The notes under the pieces were generated by a model, which was given only the letters and a program-made list of their open reading frames with translations, made no database searches and was not told the DNA's origin. This document shows positions 18,946 to 31,100 of a stretch of 64,000 bases of DNA, one piece after another. The position numbers and the translations under genes are program-made. Source of the stretch: JAFEDN01 sp963832945 (lineage in GTDB: Bacteria; Pseudomonadota; Gammaproteobacteria; Coxiellales; Coxiellaceae); contig CAWHVV010000002.1 in assembly GCA_963832945.1 (NCBI GenBank), forward strand, positions 300,595 through 364,594, written 5' to 3'. Each line of letters begins with the position of its first letter. Position 1 is the stretch's first letter.

Positions 18946-20898
18946 ATGACTTTTTCAGCTCAAGCAGAAACATTATCATTTGAAGCGGAAGTGAAGCAGA
19001 TTTTAAGCCTGTTTGCCCATTCGCTTTATAGTAATTCTGAAATTTTCCTTCGTGAATTAATTTCCAATGCTTCCGATGCCGGAGATAAATTACGTTACGC
19101 AACTTTATCCGACGGCGGCCCTTAATGAAGCTGATTCGGACTTAAAAATTTGGGTGGATGTGGACAAGCAGCAAAAAACCATCACCGTTCGGGATAACGG
19201 CATTGGCATGACCCGCGAAGAAGTGATTGAGAATTTAGGCACTATTGCCAAATCGGGTACTCGTGCCTTTCGGGAAATGCTGGAAAATAAACAGGCCGCA
19301 GCAAATTCACAATTAATTGGCCAGTTTGGCGTTGGATTTTATTCGGCGTTTGTAGTAGCGGATCGAGTAGTGGTGAAAACCCGGCGTGCGGGTATGCAAG
19401 CGGATCAGGGCGTTATGTGGGAATCGGATGGACAGGGACAATACACCGTTAAAAATATTCATCATCCTGCGCGAGGCACTGAAGTTGTTTTGCATGTTAA
19501 AAAAGAATGTGAAGAATTTTTAGATGAACACCGGCTACGCAATATCATCACCAAATATTCCGATCATATCGTGTTGCCGATCATCATGAAAAAACCAGAG
19601 CTGGCCGATGACAAAAGTGCGCTGAAAACTTCCAAAGAAGCGATGGATGAAAAAAAAGAAACGATCATCCCGGAAGAAGAAGTGGTCAATCGCGCCAATG
19701 CGTTATGGACATTGCCTAAAAGTGAAATCAACGACGAACAATACAAAGAACTTTATAAGCATATTGCCCATGATTTTGAAGACCCGTTGGCATGGACTCA
19801 TAATAAAGTAGAGGGCAAGCTGGAATACACCAGCTTATTATATATTCCCGGCGCGCGCGCCATTTGATTTGTGGAATCGTGAATATCAGCGGGGTTTAAA
19901 GCTATATGTGAAACGCGTGTTTATTATGGATGATGCCGAGCATTTCATGCCCATGTATTTGCGTTTCGTCAAAGGTATTATCGACAGTAATGATTTACCG
20001 CTCAATATTTCCCGCGAATTATTGCAATCCAATCAGACTGATTGAAAAAATGCGCTCCGGCTCGTGTGAAGCGGGTATTGGATCTTTTAGAAAAATTGGT
20101 AGCCGATGACCCTGCCACATATGCGAAATTTTGGAAGGAATTCGGAGCAGTTCTTAAAGAAGGTCCTGCGGAAGATTTTGCCAATAAAGATCGAATTGCA
20201 AAATTATTGACGTTTTGCTTCCACCCATCAGGCGGATGACGTGCAAAATGTGTCCTTAACAGACTACGTTTCACGTATGCAGGAAGGTCAGGATAAAATT
20301 TATTATCTGACTGCGGATTCTTATTTAAGCGCCAAAAACAGTCCGTTATTGGAAGTTTTTCGCAAAAAAGGCATTGAAGTATTATTATTATCGGACCGTG
20401 TTGACGAATGGTTGATGGCCCATTTGACTGAATTTGAGGGCAAAAAATTTCAATCTGTTTCCAAAGGTAAATTGGACATGGATAAAACCGAAGATAAGGT
20501 CGAAGAGCAGCAGCAGCAGGAGAAGGCCGCGACGTTCGCGGATGTGGTGCAGCAAATTAAAACGGCCTTGGGCGATCGGGTTAAAGATGTGCGGTTAACT
20601 CACCGTTTAGTGGATTCGCCCGCCTGTGTGGTATTTGATGAAAATGAATTGACAGGCCACATGCAGCGGCTATTAAAAGCCGCGGGTCAGAAGATACCGG
20701 AAAGTAAACCAATTCTGGAATTAAATCCTGATCATCGGCTTATTACTCAAGTTACAACACATTCAGGATTCGCAAAAAATAGCCGATTGGGCGGATATTT
20801 TGCTGAGTCAGGCGCTGTTGGCGGAAGGCGAGCAACTGCAGAACCCCGCGGATTTTGTCAAACGTCTGAATCAATTACTGGTTCACGTCGAGGCGTAA
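18946..20898 (+). pseudogene. htpG: Chaperone HtpG gene with about six single-base frameshifts
   Basis: Hsp90-family chaperone. Every part of the protein is readable (FLRELISNASDA, DNGIGMT, GQFGVGFYSAF, SKYSDHI, YTSLLYIPG, RVFIMDDAE, KEGPAEDFAN, TADSYLSAK, KGIEVLLL, GDRVKDVRLTHR, LNPDH) but scattered over the three frames. Shifts fall at about 19107-19118, in the (GC)n run at 19850-19860, at about 20036, at about 20067, in the T run at 20212-20215 and at about 20750. Each is consistent with one extra base. Amino-acid conservation is otherwise high, with no premature stop that a frame change does not explain. As written it cannot make HtpG. Confidence 0.92.
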
Positions 20899-20956
20899 CG
20901 TAACATTTTCCCCTCTCCTTTGATGGGAGAGGGAAAATTTGATATGGAGTTTAATT

Positions 20957-22160
20957 GTGGAAAAATTCAAAAGGAATCCGCACATTATTTTAACTTCCCA
21001 TCCGGGCCAGATGCCGAAACTGAATTTCCTATTCACTGGGGAAGTGAGAATCCACATCGTCGCGGGCCGATTATTGCAACATTTACCGATAAAGCCGCTC
21101 GTAATGTGATTGGCGCGCACAGCGGGAGCTATTCAGTATATCGAGCCTTGTCAATTGCTTCTGGAAAATATCCGGTTGCGCACCGGGCTGATTTGACCAC
21201 ACACAGTTTTTCACTAAAATCGGCCCTTATCCCGCCTGGTCTGAGCCGGAAAAAATTGTTTCCTTAGATCCGTGGGGCGCTGATCGTCACTGAATGTTTT
21301 AGCGAAGAAATTGCGCAAGGTTATGATATCTACCCGACCATCGCCATGACGCAGGGACACTTGGCTATTCCAGAGGTTTCGCAGGCCATTGAGCAAAAAC
21401 GTCTGGCGATAGACGGGCGGATTATATTGCCTTCCCATGAAGTGTCGTGACCAAAGTGGCGATTGAACCGGTTTGGTATTTGCCCGGAATAGCGAAACGT
21501 TTAAACACAACCGAATCTATTTTACGCAAAATGATATTTGAGGAAACAGGCGGCATGTTTCCTGAACTGGTCACCCGTCCTGATTTAAAAGTTTTACTGC
21601 CGCCGATTGGCGGTACTACGGCATATATTTTGGGTGATCCGCTCAATCTGGCCAAACCTGCTATTGAATTAACCTGTCGTATCCACGACGAATGCAACGG
21701 ATCTGATGTATTTGGCTCGGATATTTGCACGTGCCGGCCTTATTTAATCCATGCTTTCGAAGCAACCATTCGTACGGCGCAAAACGGTGGCGTGGGTTTG
21801 ATTGTTTATTTTCGCAAAGAAGGCCGGGCGTTAGGCGAAGTGACCAAGTTTTTGGTCTACAATGCACGGAAAAAGCAGGAAGGGGGCGATACGGCTAACC
21901 GTTATTTTTATCGAACCGAATGTGTGGCGGGTGTCGCGGATGCCCGATTTCAGGAATTGATGCCCGATGTATTGCATTGGTTTGGAATCACTAAAATAGA
22001 TCATTTAATTTCAATGAGTGATATGAAATATCGGGCGATTTGTGAGAGTGGTATTGCTGTCAAGGAGAGGGTTACCATTCCCGAGCATTTAATTCCTGCT
22101 GAGGCGCAGGTAGAAATCCAAGCCAAAAAATCCTCAGGATATTTTTCGGGAACCACGTAA
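20957..22160 (+). pseudogene. URC1-type GTP cyclohydrolase II-like gene, four frameshifts
   Basis: Homologue of the GTP cyclohydrolase II-like protein (URC1) of the URC uracil-degradation pathway. The N-terminal part (HIILTSHPG, then IHWGSENPHRRG, GAHSGSYSVYRAL) and the catalytic half (21447-22160: EPVWYLPG, TGGMFPELVTRPDLK, HDECNGSDVFGSD with Cys ligands CTCRPYL, YFRKEGRALGEV) are well conserved. Frame changes at about 21001-21007, 21198-21206 (AC repeat), 21274-21280 (G/GC run) and 21434-21440 break it; they look like losses of one base, with two bases at the third site. The start is probably GTG 20957. It lies between htpG and a URC4 homologue. Confidence 0.85.
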
Positions 22161-22221
22161 CAAATTCTCCACGTGGAGAGTTATACATGAACAGGAGTTC
22201 CCGCTGAAGGGAACTCTCCTT

Positions 22222-22345
22222 GCGCGATGGGGGTTCGCAAGGGGGAGCAGCGCGTAGCTCTCCCCCTTCATTCCGAGCATCGGCTCCGCCGAGCGCAGGA
22301 TATAAATAGGAAAGCAATTGCCGCTGTACCCAGCGGGAATTGCTG
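22222..22345 (-). repeat. 124-bp structured dispersed repeat, copy 2 (inverted)
   Basis: The reverse complement of copy 1 at 6062-6185 with a handful of differences. It carries the same 14-bp hairpin arms (one arm with a mismatch) and the same C5/G5 palindrome. It lies between the URC1-like and URC4-like genes. Being in opposite orientation to copy 1, the pair could recombine to invert the 16 kb between them. Confidence 0.88.
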
Positions 22346-22350
22346 TATAC

Positions 22351-23529
22351 ATGATAAGTTTAAATGAATATCATTACTTACTTTCCGTCATGGCGATTCG
22401 CGAGCGTGCCGAACAAATTTTGCAGCTTGCTTTCGAAGATAAGACTCATTTTAGTTTACGTTTAGATAAATTAAATGATATTGCTGAATTCACTACCCGT
22501 ATTATCCGCAGCCAATATCCATCGGGAAAAATTCCGTTACATTCCCGCTGGCGTCATTTTGAAATTAACAATCGGGATCGCGCCGGTTTTTTGCAAGAGT
22601 TGCCGCCGCTGATCGAGTTAAAGCGCAAATTGATTTAGCGATGGTATCCGTTCTACTGGATGCCGGAGCAGGCTCTGACTGGTTTTATCTTGATGACAAA
22701 GGCCGCAGATGGTCCCGTTCCGAGGGATTGGCGCAGGCCAGTCTGGAAATGTTCAGAGCGGGAAGATTTTCCGCGGACCCGCACGATTTATGGCGGGTAG
22801 ACGCCGAGGCCTTGCAGCGTTTAACCCCTGAAAACCTGGCAGCGGATTTACAGGTGAGCGATGAACGTCCCTTAACCGGGTTAGCGGGCCGATTGTGTAT
22901 ATTGCAGCGTTTAGGCGACTTACTCGCAAAAGATCAGGTAGCGTTTCCGGAAAAACGCCCGGGGGGGTTTATATCATTATTTGGCTAAAGAATTTGGAGC
23001 TGTTGTGCCTGCAACGGATTTAGTCAATGTGTTATTATTGCACCTTAATTCTGTTTGGCCTGGACGAATGGTCGATGGCTACGCCCTTGGGGATGTATGG
23101 GAATACCCGCAGCTGGGATGGGCGCCGTTTCACAAACTATCGTTATGGTTAGCCTTATCATTGGTTGAGCCGTTGCAAAATGCGGGACTTGAAGTTTCGG
23201 GACTGGAAGACTTGCCAGGATTAGCCGAATATCGTAATGGTGGGTTATTTATTGACGGAGAAGTTATCGTTTTAAAAGACCGTAAGTTGATGGAAAAGGC
23301 CTTTGTCCCGTCTGATACACTAATTGTGGAATGGAGAGCGCTGACGATAGCGTTGCTTGAAAGGCTGGCGCCCTTAATCAGGGCCAAACTGAATGCAGAT
23401 GCCCGGGCATTGCCCCTGGTTAATATCCTGCAGGGTGGAACCTGGCAGGCGGGCCGTCAGTTGGCTTACTTGAGAAGTCCGGCTGGAGAACCGCCATTGC
23501 GTTATAATAGTGGTGGAACGGTTTTTTAG
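22351..23529 (+). pseudogene. URC4/DUF1688 family gene, two frameshifts
   Basis: The three pieces together give the whole DUF1688 protein: HSRWRHFE in the first, VSVLLDAGAG, SEGLAQASLEMFRAG and LRVDAEAL-like WRVDAEAL in the second, WAPFHKLSLWL, GLAEYRNGGL, VEWRALTIALL, LQGGTWQAGR and the hallmark ending SGGTVF in the third. The first shift (about 22620-22624) fits loss of one A; the second fits one extra G in a run of seven G at 22961-22967. ATG 22351 lies at the edge of the repeat; ATG 22390 is an alternative start. URC4 is required for uracil degradation by the URC route in yeasts, with an unknown reaction. Confidence 0.87.
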
Positions 23530-23556
23530 GCGGACGAAGCACTGTAGAGAGGCAAA

Positions 23557-24214
23557 ATGAGTGAAAATTCATTACAGGTATTAGATCATCCCGCGTTACA
23601 GCATAAATTGGGTATTTTACGCGATAAACAAACGTCTTCTGCGGAAATTAGGCTGATTATAAGCGAAATTTCAACATTGATAACCTATGAAGCGACGCGA
23701 AATTTGTCTTTACAAAACGTCGAAGTGGCGACCCCTGTGGGAACAAGTATGGTCCGTCAAATTGTGGAAACACCGTTAGTGGTTTCGATTTTACGAGCCG
23801 GTAACAGCATGCTGGATGGTGTGTTGGCAATTTTATCGGAAGCTAAAGTTGGTCATATTGGCATATATCGCGATAAATTAACCCAAAATACGGTGGAATA
23901 TTATTTTCGTTTGCCGGACAAAAATCATGTCGAGGATAAAGAAGTTTTCCTGATTGATCCTTTGGTAGCCACGGGAGATACCGTGTTGGCTGCGGTGGAG
24001 AGGTTTCAGCAATTTGGAGTTGGCAAAATTTCGATATTGTGTTTGTTGGTGTCACGCATTGCGCTGGAGCGGATTGAGCATTTTTATCCCGAAGTTACGA
24101 TATATACTCTTGGAATTGAGGAGAATCGTGGATCGGCAGGGTTATTTGATCCCTGGGATGGGTGATATAAGTAGCCGTTTATATGGCTGGGTGAGAGAGG
24201 TCAATGCGATCTGA
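23557..24214 (+). pseudogene. upp: Uracil phosphoribosyltransferase gene, frameshift near the 3' end
   Basis: Converts uracil and PRPP to UMP. The body is intact (HKLGILRDK, LITYEATR, VSILRAGNSMLDG, IDPLVATGDT, the PRPP loop). After GIEE the frame goes astray and stops at 24163-24165. One frame over, the essential uracil-binding C terminus (GYLIPGMGD) continues and stops at 24212-24214. Removing one A at about 24124 gives IEEIVDRQGYLIPGMGD. The true stop overlaps the udk ATG at 24204. In URC clusters a UPRT-type protein (URC6 in yeast) supplies the first step. Confidence 0.85.
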
Positions 24215-24836
24215 CAGCAAACCTGAATCGGTATTTTTAATTGGCGTGACGGGTGGTAGTTGCGCGGGAAAATCGACATTTGCGCAACGTTTGCGTGATG
24301 CGTTGGGACTGGAATATTGCAGTATTTTGAGTCAGGACTCTTATTATTACGACCAGCGCGTTCGGTTTGATCATGACGGAGGCATTGTTAACTTTGACGA
24401 CCCGGCGAGTATAGATTTTGGGTTGTTGCGTCAACATTTGTTACAATTACAACGTGGCGATCCTGTGGCTGTGCCTGTTTATGATTTTCTGACGCATAGG
24501 CGTCTTTCCGAACATGTGCAAATGTTTCCCACGGATATTGTTTTGGTGGAGGGAGCATTAATTTTAACACAGCCGCTGATCGTAGAATTACTAACGGAGA
24601 GCATTTTTTTGGAGGCGCCCGAATCCATCCGTTTAGAGCGTCGTATAAAAAGGGACCTGACCGAGCGTGGGCGGACTATGGAAGGGATTCTTTACCAGTT
24701 CAATAATCACGTTAGGCCCATGCATTCACGTTTTATTGAGCCTTCGGCAGCGCTGGCCACTTATCGAGTACACGACGAAGAGACTATGCAGGAAGTGATA
24801 GTCGAACTTGTCGATAAATTAGGGATTGATTCGTAA
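24204..24836 (+). CDS. udk: Uridine kinase
   Basis: Phosphorylates uridine/cytidine; 210 aa, normal length. The P-loop GVTGGSCAGKST is at residues 14-25, then SQDSYYYD, the FDDPASIDF segment, VPVYDFLTHRR, and a VEGALIL Walker B-like strand. RRIKRDLTERGR forms the lid. It starts inside the end of the reconstructed upp frame, so it is translationally coupled to it. It is the only intact member of the htpG-URC block. Confidence 0.93.
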   Translation: MRSDSKPESVFLIGVTGGSCAGKSTFAQRLRDALGLEYCSILSQDSYYYDQRVRFDHDGGIVNFDDPASIDFGLLRQHLLQLQRGDPVAVPVYDFLTHRRLSEHVQMFPTDIVLVEGALILTQPLIVELLTESIFLEAPESIRLERRIKRDLTERGRTMEGILYQFNNHVRPMHSRFIEPSAALATYRVHDEETMQEVIVELVDKLGIDS

Positions 24837-24865
24837 CTATTTCCTGTCTAAAATATACCACTAAC

Positions 24866-24938
24866 GCTGGCGTAGCTCAGTTGGTAGAGCAGCTGATTTG
24901 TAATCAGCCGGTCGTCTGTTCGATTCAGATCGCCAGCT
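24866..24938 (+). tRNA. tRNA-Thr (anticodon TGT)
   Basis: Complete cloverleaf: acceptor GCTGGCG paired with CGCCAGC (7 bp), D arm with GCTCAG...GAGC, anticodon stem GCTGA/TCAGC with loop TTTGTAA (anticodon TGT at 24899-24901), and T arm with the TTCGATT loop. CCA is not encoded; TTCA follows. The whole region downstream to the end of the window is accessory in character, so the 3' end of this gene is a likely integration site. Confidence 0.96.
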
Positions 24939-25122
24939 TCAATTAAATCAAATACTTAGATTACTTTTCAAAAAGTACCCGATAATGAAAAGTGTAATTC
25001 TAGTGTAATTGTGCCAAGAAGTTAATAGAACTCTATAGTAAAAAATAGATTTTAATAGACAAGTGGCGTTGGTAAGTGAAAGAATCATTTAGCCAAATAT
25101 TGAAGCTCAAGGAGGAAACCTG

Positions 25123-28100
25123 ATGTCTAAGCATCAAGCCTTTGTCGATTATTTCGCCCATGAATTCATGGAAGAATTGTGGTATCTGCAAAAACTCGCT
25201 CGCGGTGATATTCCCAAGCGCAAAGAAGCTGATCCTTGGGAAACGTTTTCTAACGTCACTCAAGCGCTCCTGTCTCTCGCCCCTATCCCAGGCTTGCCGT
25301 TAGGATTTTTATTATCCAAGGAGCTAATCAGCAAGTGCATTGAATATGGCGGCAAAGCGGTAAAACTGGCGCAACAGGCCGGCAAATCGACCCAAGATTT
25401 TCTAAAAAAGATGGATCAAGTTCAAGGTGCGTATAACACTCTCACCGGAAAACCAGAAGTCAAGGGGCTGGTGCAGCAAGAAGGCCCGATGGATTTGGTC
25501 GCGATCCGGGTGTTAGTCGAACTCTTGGGCCGGGGCTTGGCCGAGCGTTATGAACACATCTTGACCGACTTTCTGGATGATCCCTCCGAAAGCCAGGTTC
25601 CCCTGGCACGCGTGGCCGCCCGGCGTATTTTTGAGTATCTGCAAAGCCAGCCGTTACAGGATCCCACTTTAGGCAGTGATTTATTAGCTCAACGGGGACG
25701 GCTGCTAAATGGCGTGATCTTAGGCAAGGTCGAGAAAAGTTGGCGTGAACACCTGAGCGATAAAATAGAGCCATCAATCATCAAGAATATGTCCGAAATC
25801 AATTTATCGTTAAAAGAGTCACTTAAAAAGCAATATGGTTGGAAGGAAAAGCTGACTCATCAGAATAAATTCACTGCTGAAGGCGTGTTAGCCCGCAGTG
25901 CCTGGTACGATGCCAAACAAGTATACGCACATCCCAAAACAACCTGGCGCAAGAAAACCAAACCTGAGCAACCTAAATATGGTTATGCTTACTTAGCCAG
26001 TCCCAAGCCGTTGTCGATCCATGATCTTAAACCAGATTCCCGGGTTTGTGTGGCTCCGCCGCGTGACCGGCGTTATTATCGTGCGGTGACTCAGAAAGAT
26101 ATTCAATCTTATTTGAATAGTCCGGAAGTGAAAGCCGCACGTCAAGCGAAAAAAACTACGAATTTTAGTTTTCATGATTTTTTGCGAAAAAATGGTCATC
26201 CACAAGAATTGCAGGCGGTCTGCCATGACGATCTCACCGCGATTAAAGACTGGTCGTTCAGCAATTTCAGTGGTGTGGATTTTAGTGGTGCGAAAATCAC
26301 CGGCAGTGTATCGGGGGTGAATTTTACTCGGAGCTATCTGGTCGGTGTCACCGCCCAAAATGTGCAGTGTACCGAGGACTATCCGGTCGACTTGACCCAG
26401 GCCGCATTAGGCTTTGCTGACTTTCGTCAAGCAAAATTTCCCAAAGCGCAATTAACCCAAGCTGATTTATCGCTGGCCAATTTCAGCGGGGCGAACCTGA
26501 CGGCGATCCAAAGTGAGGGCGCGAATTGGTATAAAACTGATTTGAGTGAGGTGAAACGGGAGGATTTATTAAAAAAACAAGCGCAACATGTGAAAGCGGT
26601 GCAGACCGAATTTGAGCGACGGATGCAACAATCGGATCAACGGATCAGCGCCTTGGAAAAACAACTGGCGACTACCCTGCAAAGGCTTCGAGTATTAGAA
26701 GAGCAAAAACCGAAAACGAACGATGAAATGAAGCGCCTGAACGATCAAATCGGGCAACTGCGTACCGAATTAACCGCAGCAGTCAACCGCGATTTTGTTG
26801 AATCCTGCACAGCGGAATTGAAAGAATTACGGCAACGCACAGAAGGCCTGCAGCAAGATATCAAGAACGTTCGTGACGACGTGGGCGTTTTATATCTTCG
26901 GGTAGACCAATTTGAACGGCATTTAACCGATCTGAAAACTTTGAAGAGTCAAGTGATCACGACCTTAACCCAAGCGGGTGATGTGGGTCGGAAAATTCTC
27001 GCGGAACAGACGGCGGTGCAAGTGAGTCACCGCGTGAAAAGTTTAGAGTTTTATCTGCCCCCTACAGTCATTAAAAAACTACCGGAAAAAATAACATTAG
27101 ATGAGCTGATGATGGCGTTGAACAAGTCGCCAAGGGAAGAAACTAAAACCACTGGGTCAGCAAAGACGAAAGAAGAAAAATACCCGATAAAAACCCAAGA
27201 AGATAAAGCCGCTGAGGTCGCCTTACCAGAACGCTTTGACGCTATCGCAGTCATCGATCAATTTTTAACGGCAGAAGAAAGTGTGCTGCTATTGTTGGGT
27301 GAGCCGGGCGCAGGCAAAAGCTTGTCGATGTGGCAGGCCGCTCGGCGGCGGCTGGAACTGTTTAAGCCGAACATGCGTGGCGATGAAATCAGCCGGTGTT
27401 GGCTGCCGATCGTCATCGAACTCAATGCTTTCAAGTTGAGTGAATTAGCGGGACTGATCGACCGGCAATTGCGAAAAAAATACGGTTTGGATGAGAAAGC
27501 CGTGGTCAAGCTCAAGCAAACTACCCGAGGTCAAACCGCTGAACCCAAGGTGTTGTTAATGCTGGACGGTTATGATGAGCTGATCCAAACAGAGGATCGG
27601 AATCGCCGTGAGTACAGTGAATTGTTTAAGCGCATCGGCGGAGAAGGTTGGAACGCCGGACAACTCAAAGTCATCGTCACCTGCCGCCGGCGCTTTTTAG
27701 CTAATGACAATGAAGAGCGAATGATTTTTGGCGTGGGCAGTTATCAACGCTATCAGCGTTATGAATTACTGCCGTTCACCCAGGAGCAAATCGGTCGTTA
27801 TGTGCAGATACGTTCGGCGGGCGATACCGGCGGTGGTTTACTCAAACCTGAAGTATATTTGAGTGCATTACAAACTTCGGAGAGTATCCGTCAACTGGTC
27901 AGTAATCCCTTTGTGTTGCAACTGTTTTTAGAATCTCTGCCGCGATTACAACAGGATCAAAAGGAAGACATCAGTGATTTATCATGTTTTGCTTTATACC
28001 AGGCATTCTTTGATCAGTGGATAGAGCGAGAAGTACGGCGCTTATCGTCCACGAGTAAAAAAGAGCACCTGGGTCGAGACAGCGATGTGATCCTGGTGGA

Positions 28101-31100
28101 GGATTTTCGCCGGATGTCGATTTATCTGGCGATGAGCCTGTATGCGCAGAATCGATTGAAAGTGCAATTTGTAGAGGGGTCTGATACACAAAGCGACGCT
28201 GTGTGGGAAAACGTGTTGAAGATTCTGGGAGAAGAAGCGCAGAGAGAGTACAAATTACTGAGTACGCCCAAAAAGTCTCATTTTGGCGTGGAATCCCAGC
28301 CGATGGTGAAACAAACCGATTTTATGCGTCAGGCGGAGGCTCGCGCGAATCAACTTGCTGATGTGCTGCCGCTGATCCGAAGTGGTGAGGCTTATCAATT
28401 TGTCCATAAATCGCTTTACGAATATCTGGTGACCGCTGGCGTAGTAGCTTTGGTGGGTGAGGATAAGTCCTTGCAAACTACGGTGATCGAATTTTTCAAA
28501 CAACGCCTGATTCAAACTGAACCAGCGGTGCTGGATTTTCTATACGATTTAATGGGTAAATATCATACTCCAAAAAGTAAAAACCGGAGAGAGATATTGA
28601 TCTCTGCTTTGAATGCTTTGGTGGAGCGCTCTCGCACGGAACCCCAGTTGGGTCGGGCCAGCAGCAATGCGGCGACGATTTTAAATTATGGCAATGTCAG
28701 CTTGATCCACCGTTCTTGGGCCAGTGTGCAACTGCCGGGAGCGGATCTGAGTTACAGCGTGTTATGGGGTAGTGATCTCCGTCGCGCCAATTTAGTGGGT
28801 GCAAATATCCACCATGCCTTGTGGCGAGAAGTGAAATTAGCCGACGCGAATTTAACTGGTGTGGGCACTGGTGAGCGGCCGTGGATAAAGCTGAACAGTA
28901 GGGCTAGGAGTATGGCCTTTCATCCTTCCCAGCCGTGGCTAGTTATTGGACAGGATAACGATGTGTTGTTAGTGAATTACGACAGTGGCGACTCGTTAGG
29001 TCAGTTTAAGGGCCATACGGGGTGTGTGAGTAGTATCGCATTCAGTCCAGACGGGAAATTGCTGGTGTCGGGAAGTAACGATAAGAGTTGCCGACTGTGG
29101 GAGGTGAAAAGCCAAAAGCCCGTGGGCCAGCCGCTGACAGGACATACGGATGAAGTGCATACTGTGGCATTCAGTCCAGATGGGAAGCTACTGGCATCGG
29201 GAAGTAGCGATGGCAGTTGCCGACTGTGGGAGATGGAAAGCCAAAGGCCGGTAGGCCAACCGCTGATTGGGCATACGAGTTATGTGTATAGTGTGGCATT
29301 CAGCCCGGATGGCCGTTTGCTGGCATCCGGGAGTTGGGATGATAGTTGCCGACTGTGGGAGGTGGAAAGCCAAAAGCCCGTAGGTCAACCGCTGATCGGG
29401 CATTGTGATTATGTAACTAGTGTGGCATTCAGCCCGGACGGTCGTTTTCTGGCTTCAGGGAGTTATGATAAGAGTTGTCGGCTTTGGGAGGTGAAAAGCC
29501 AGAAGCCGGTGGGTCAACCGCTGATCGGGCATACGCATTATGTCAGCAGTGTGGCATTCAGCCCGGATGGCCGTTTGCTGGCATCCGGGAGTTGGGATAA
29601 GAGTTGCCGATTGTGGGAGGTGGTCAGCCAAAAACCGGTGGGTCAACCGCTGACCGGGCATACGGATTATGTAGAATATGTGTCGTTCAGCCCGGATGAC
29701 CGTTTGCTGGCATCCGGGAGTTTGGATAAGAGTTGCCGGCTGTGGGAAGTGGAAAGCCAAAAGCTCGTGAGCCAATCGTTGACGAGACATACGGATGAAG
29801 TGACTAGTGTTGCATTCAGCCCGGATGGCCGTTTGCTGGCATCCGGGAGTTGGGATATGAGTTGCTGGCTGTGGGAGGTGGAAAGCCAAAGGCCGGTAGG
29901 CCAACCGATGATTGAGCATACGAGTCATGTAACTAGTGTGGCATTCAGCTCGGACGGCCGTTTTCTGGCTTCGGCGGGGAGTTGGGATAAGAGTTGCCGG
30001 CTGTGGGATGTGGGAAGCCAAAAGCCTGTAGGCCAACCGCTCGGGCATACGAGTAAGGTGACTAGTGTGGCGTTTAGCCCGGACAGCCGTCTGCTGGCGT
30101 CGGGGAGTGACGATAATAGTTGTCGGCTGTGGGATGTGGAAACCCAAATGCCGGTGGGTCAACCATTTATTGGGCATACGTATTTTGTGGAGAGTGTGGC
30201 ATTTAGCCCAGATGGCTGTTACCTGGCGTCGGGGAGTGGCGATAATAGTTGCCGACTGTGGGAGGTGAAAAGCCAAATGCCGGTGGGCCAACCATTTATT
30301 GGGCATACGTATTTTGTGAGAAGTGTGGCATTCAGCCCGGATGGCCGCTTACTGGCGTCGGGGAGTGACGATCAGAGTTGTCGGCTGTGGGATGTAAAAA
30401 GCCAGAAGCCCGTAGGCCAGCCGCTGATTGGGCATACGAATTATGTCACCAGTGTGGCGTTTAGCCCGGATAGCCGTCTGTTGGCATCCGGGAGTCGGGA
30501 TAATAGTTGCCGGCTGTGGGATATTGTTACTCAGAAGACTGTTGCTATTTTACATTGGGTGTATTCTATTGAGGCTATTGCGTTTCAACGAACCATCAAC
30601 ACAGACAGCTACCGACTAGCGATTGGCGGTGGTTTGGGTTTATTGAGCTTTTGGCAAGTGAATAAGCTGTCGTTACAATTTTATCTGCTGGGAGTCATTC
30701 GTAATGATCGATTGCCTCTAGATATGACGGACGCTGATTTTACTGGTTGTCAAATGAACAAGCTGACTAGCCGTTTATTGCAACAGCGTGGTGGTAAAAT
30801 CGATGGGATGCGTATTGTGGAAATAGAAGAGAAAGAGAAGAAAATCGGCCTCAGTAGCCAGCAAGGTTCGCATTCAAAATCTGCTTCTGCTTCCAATTCT
30901 TCCTCTTCGACTATGTCCAGCTCATCTTCCACGGTGAAGTTACCGGCAACTGCTTTTCAGAAAAAACTACAGGAATTATGTAAGGAGAAAAATTATACTT
31001 TTCTCAGCAAACGTCCAGAGGCTAAGAGTTTAGTGATACAGTTTACCGCCGCCAATTCGGCGTTAGCCAATATCGAAGAGATTAAAAGAGAATTCATGAA

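Noticed and set aside
24939..25122. attR/attL direct repeat of the tRNA end within the window
   Set aside because: I scanned by eye around 44.0-44.1 kb and near other integrases and saw no copy of the tRNA 3' end.
29455..30306. 283-codon antisense frame across the WD40 units
   Set aside because: It mirrors the 129-bp repeat period and has no start signal; the plus-strand WD40 frame explains the sequence.
29011..30558. CRISPR-like periodic array
   Set aside because: The period is 129 bp and the units are contiguous coding repeats without separate spacers.
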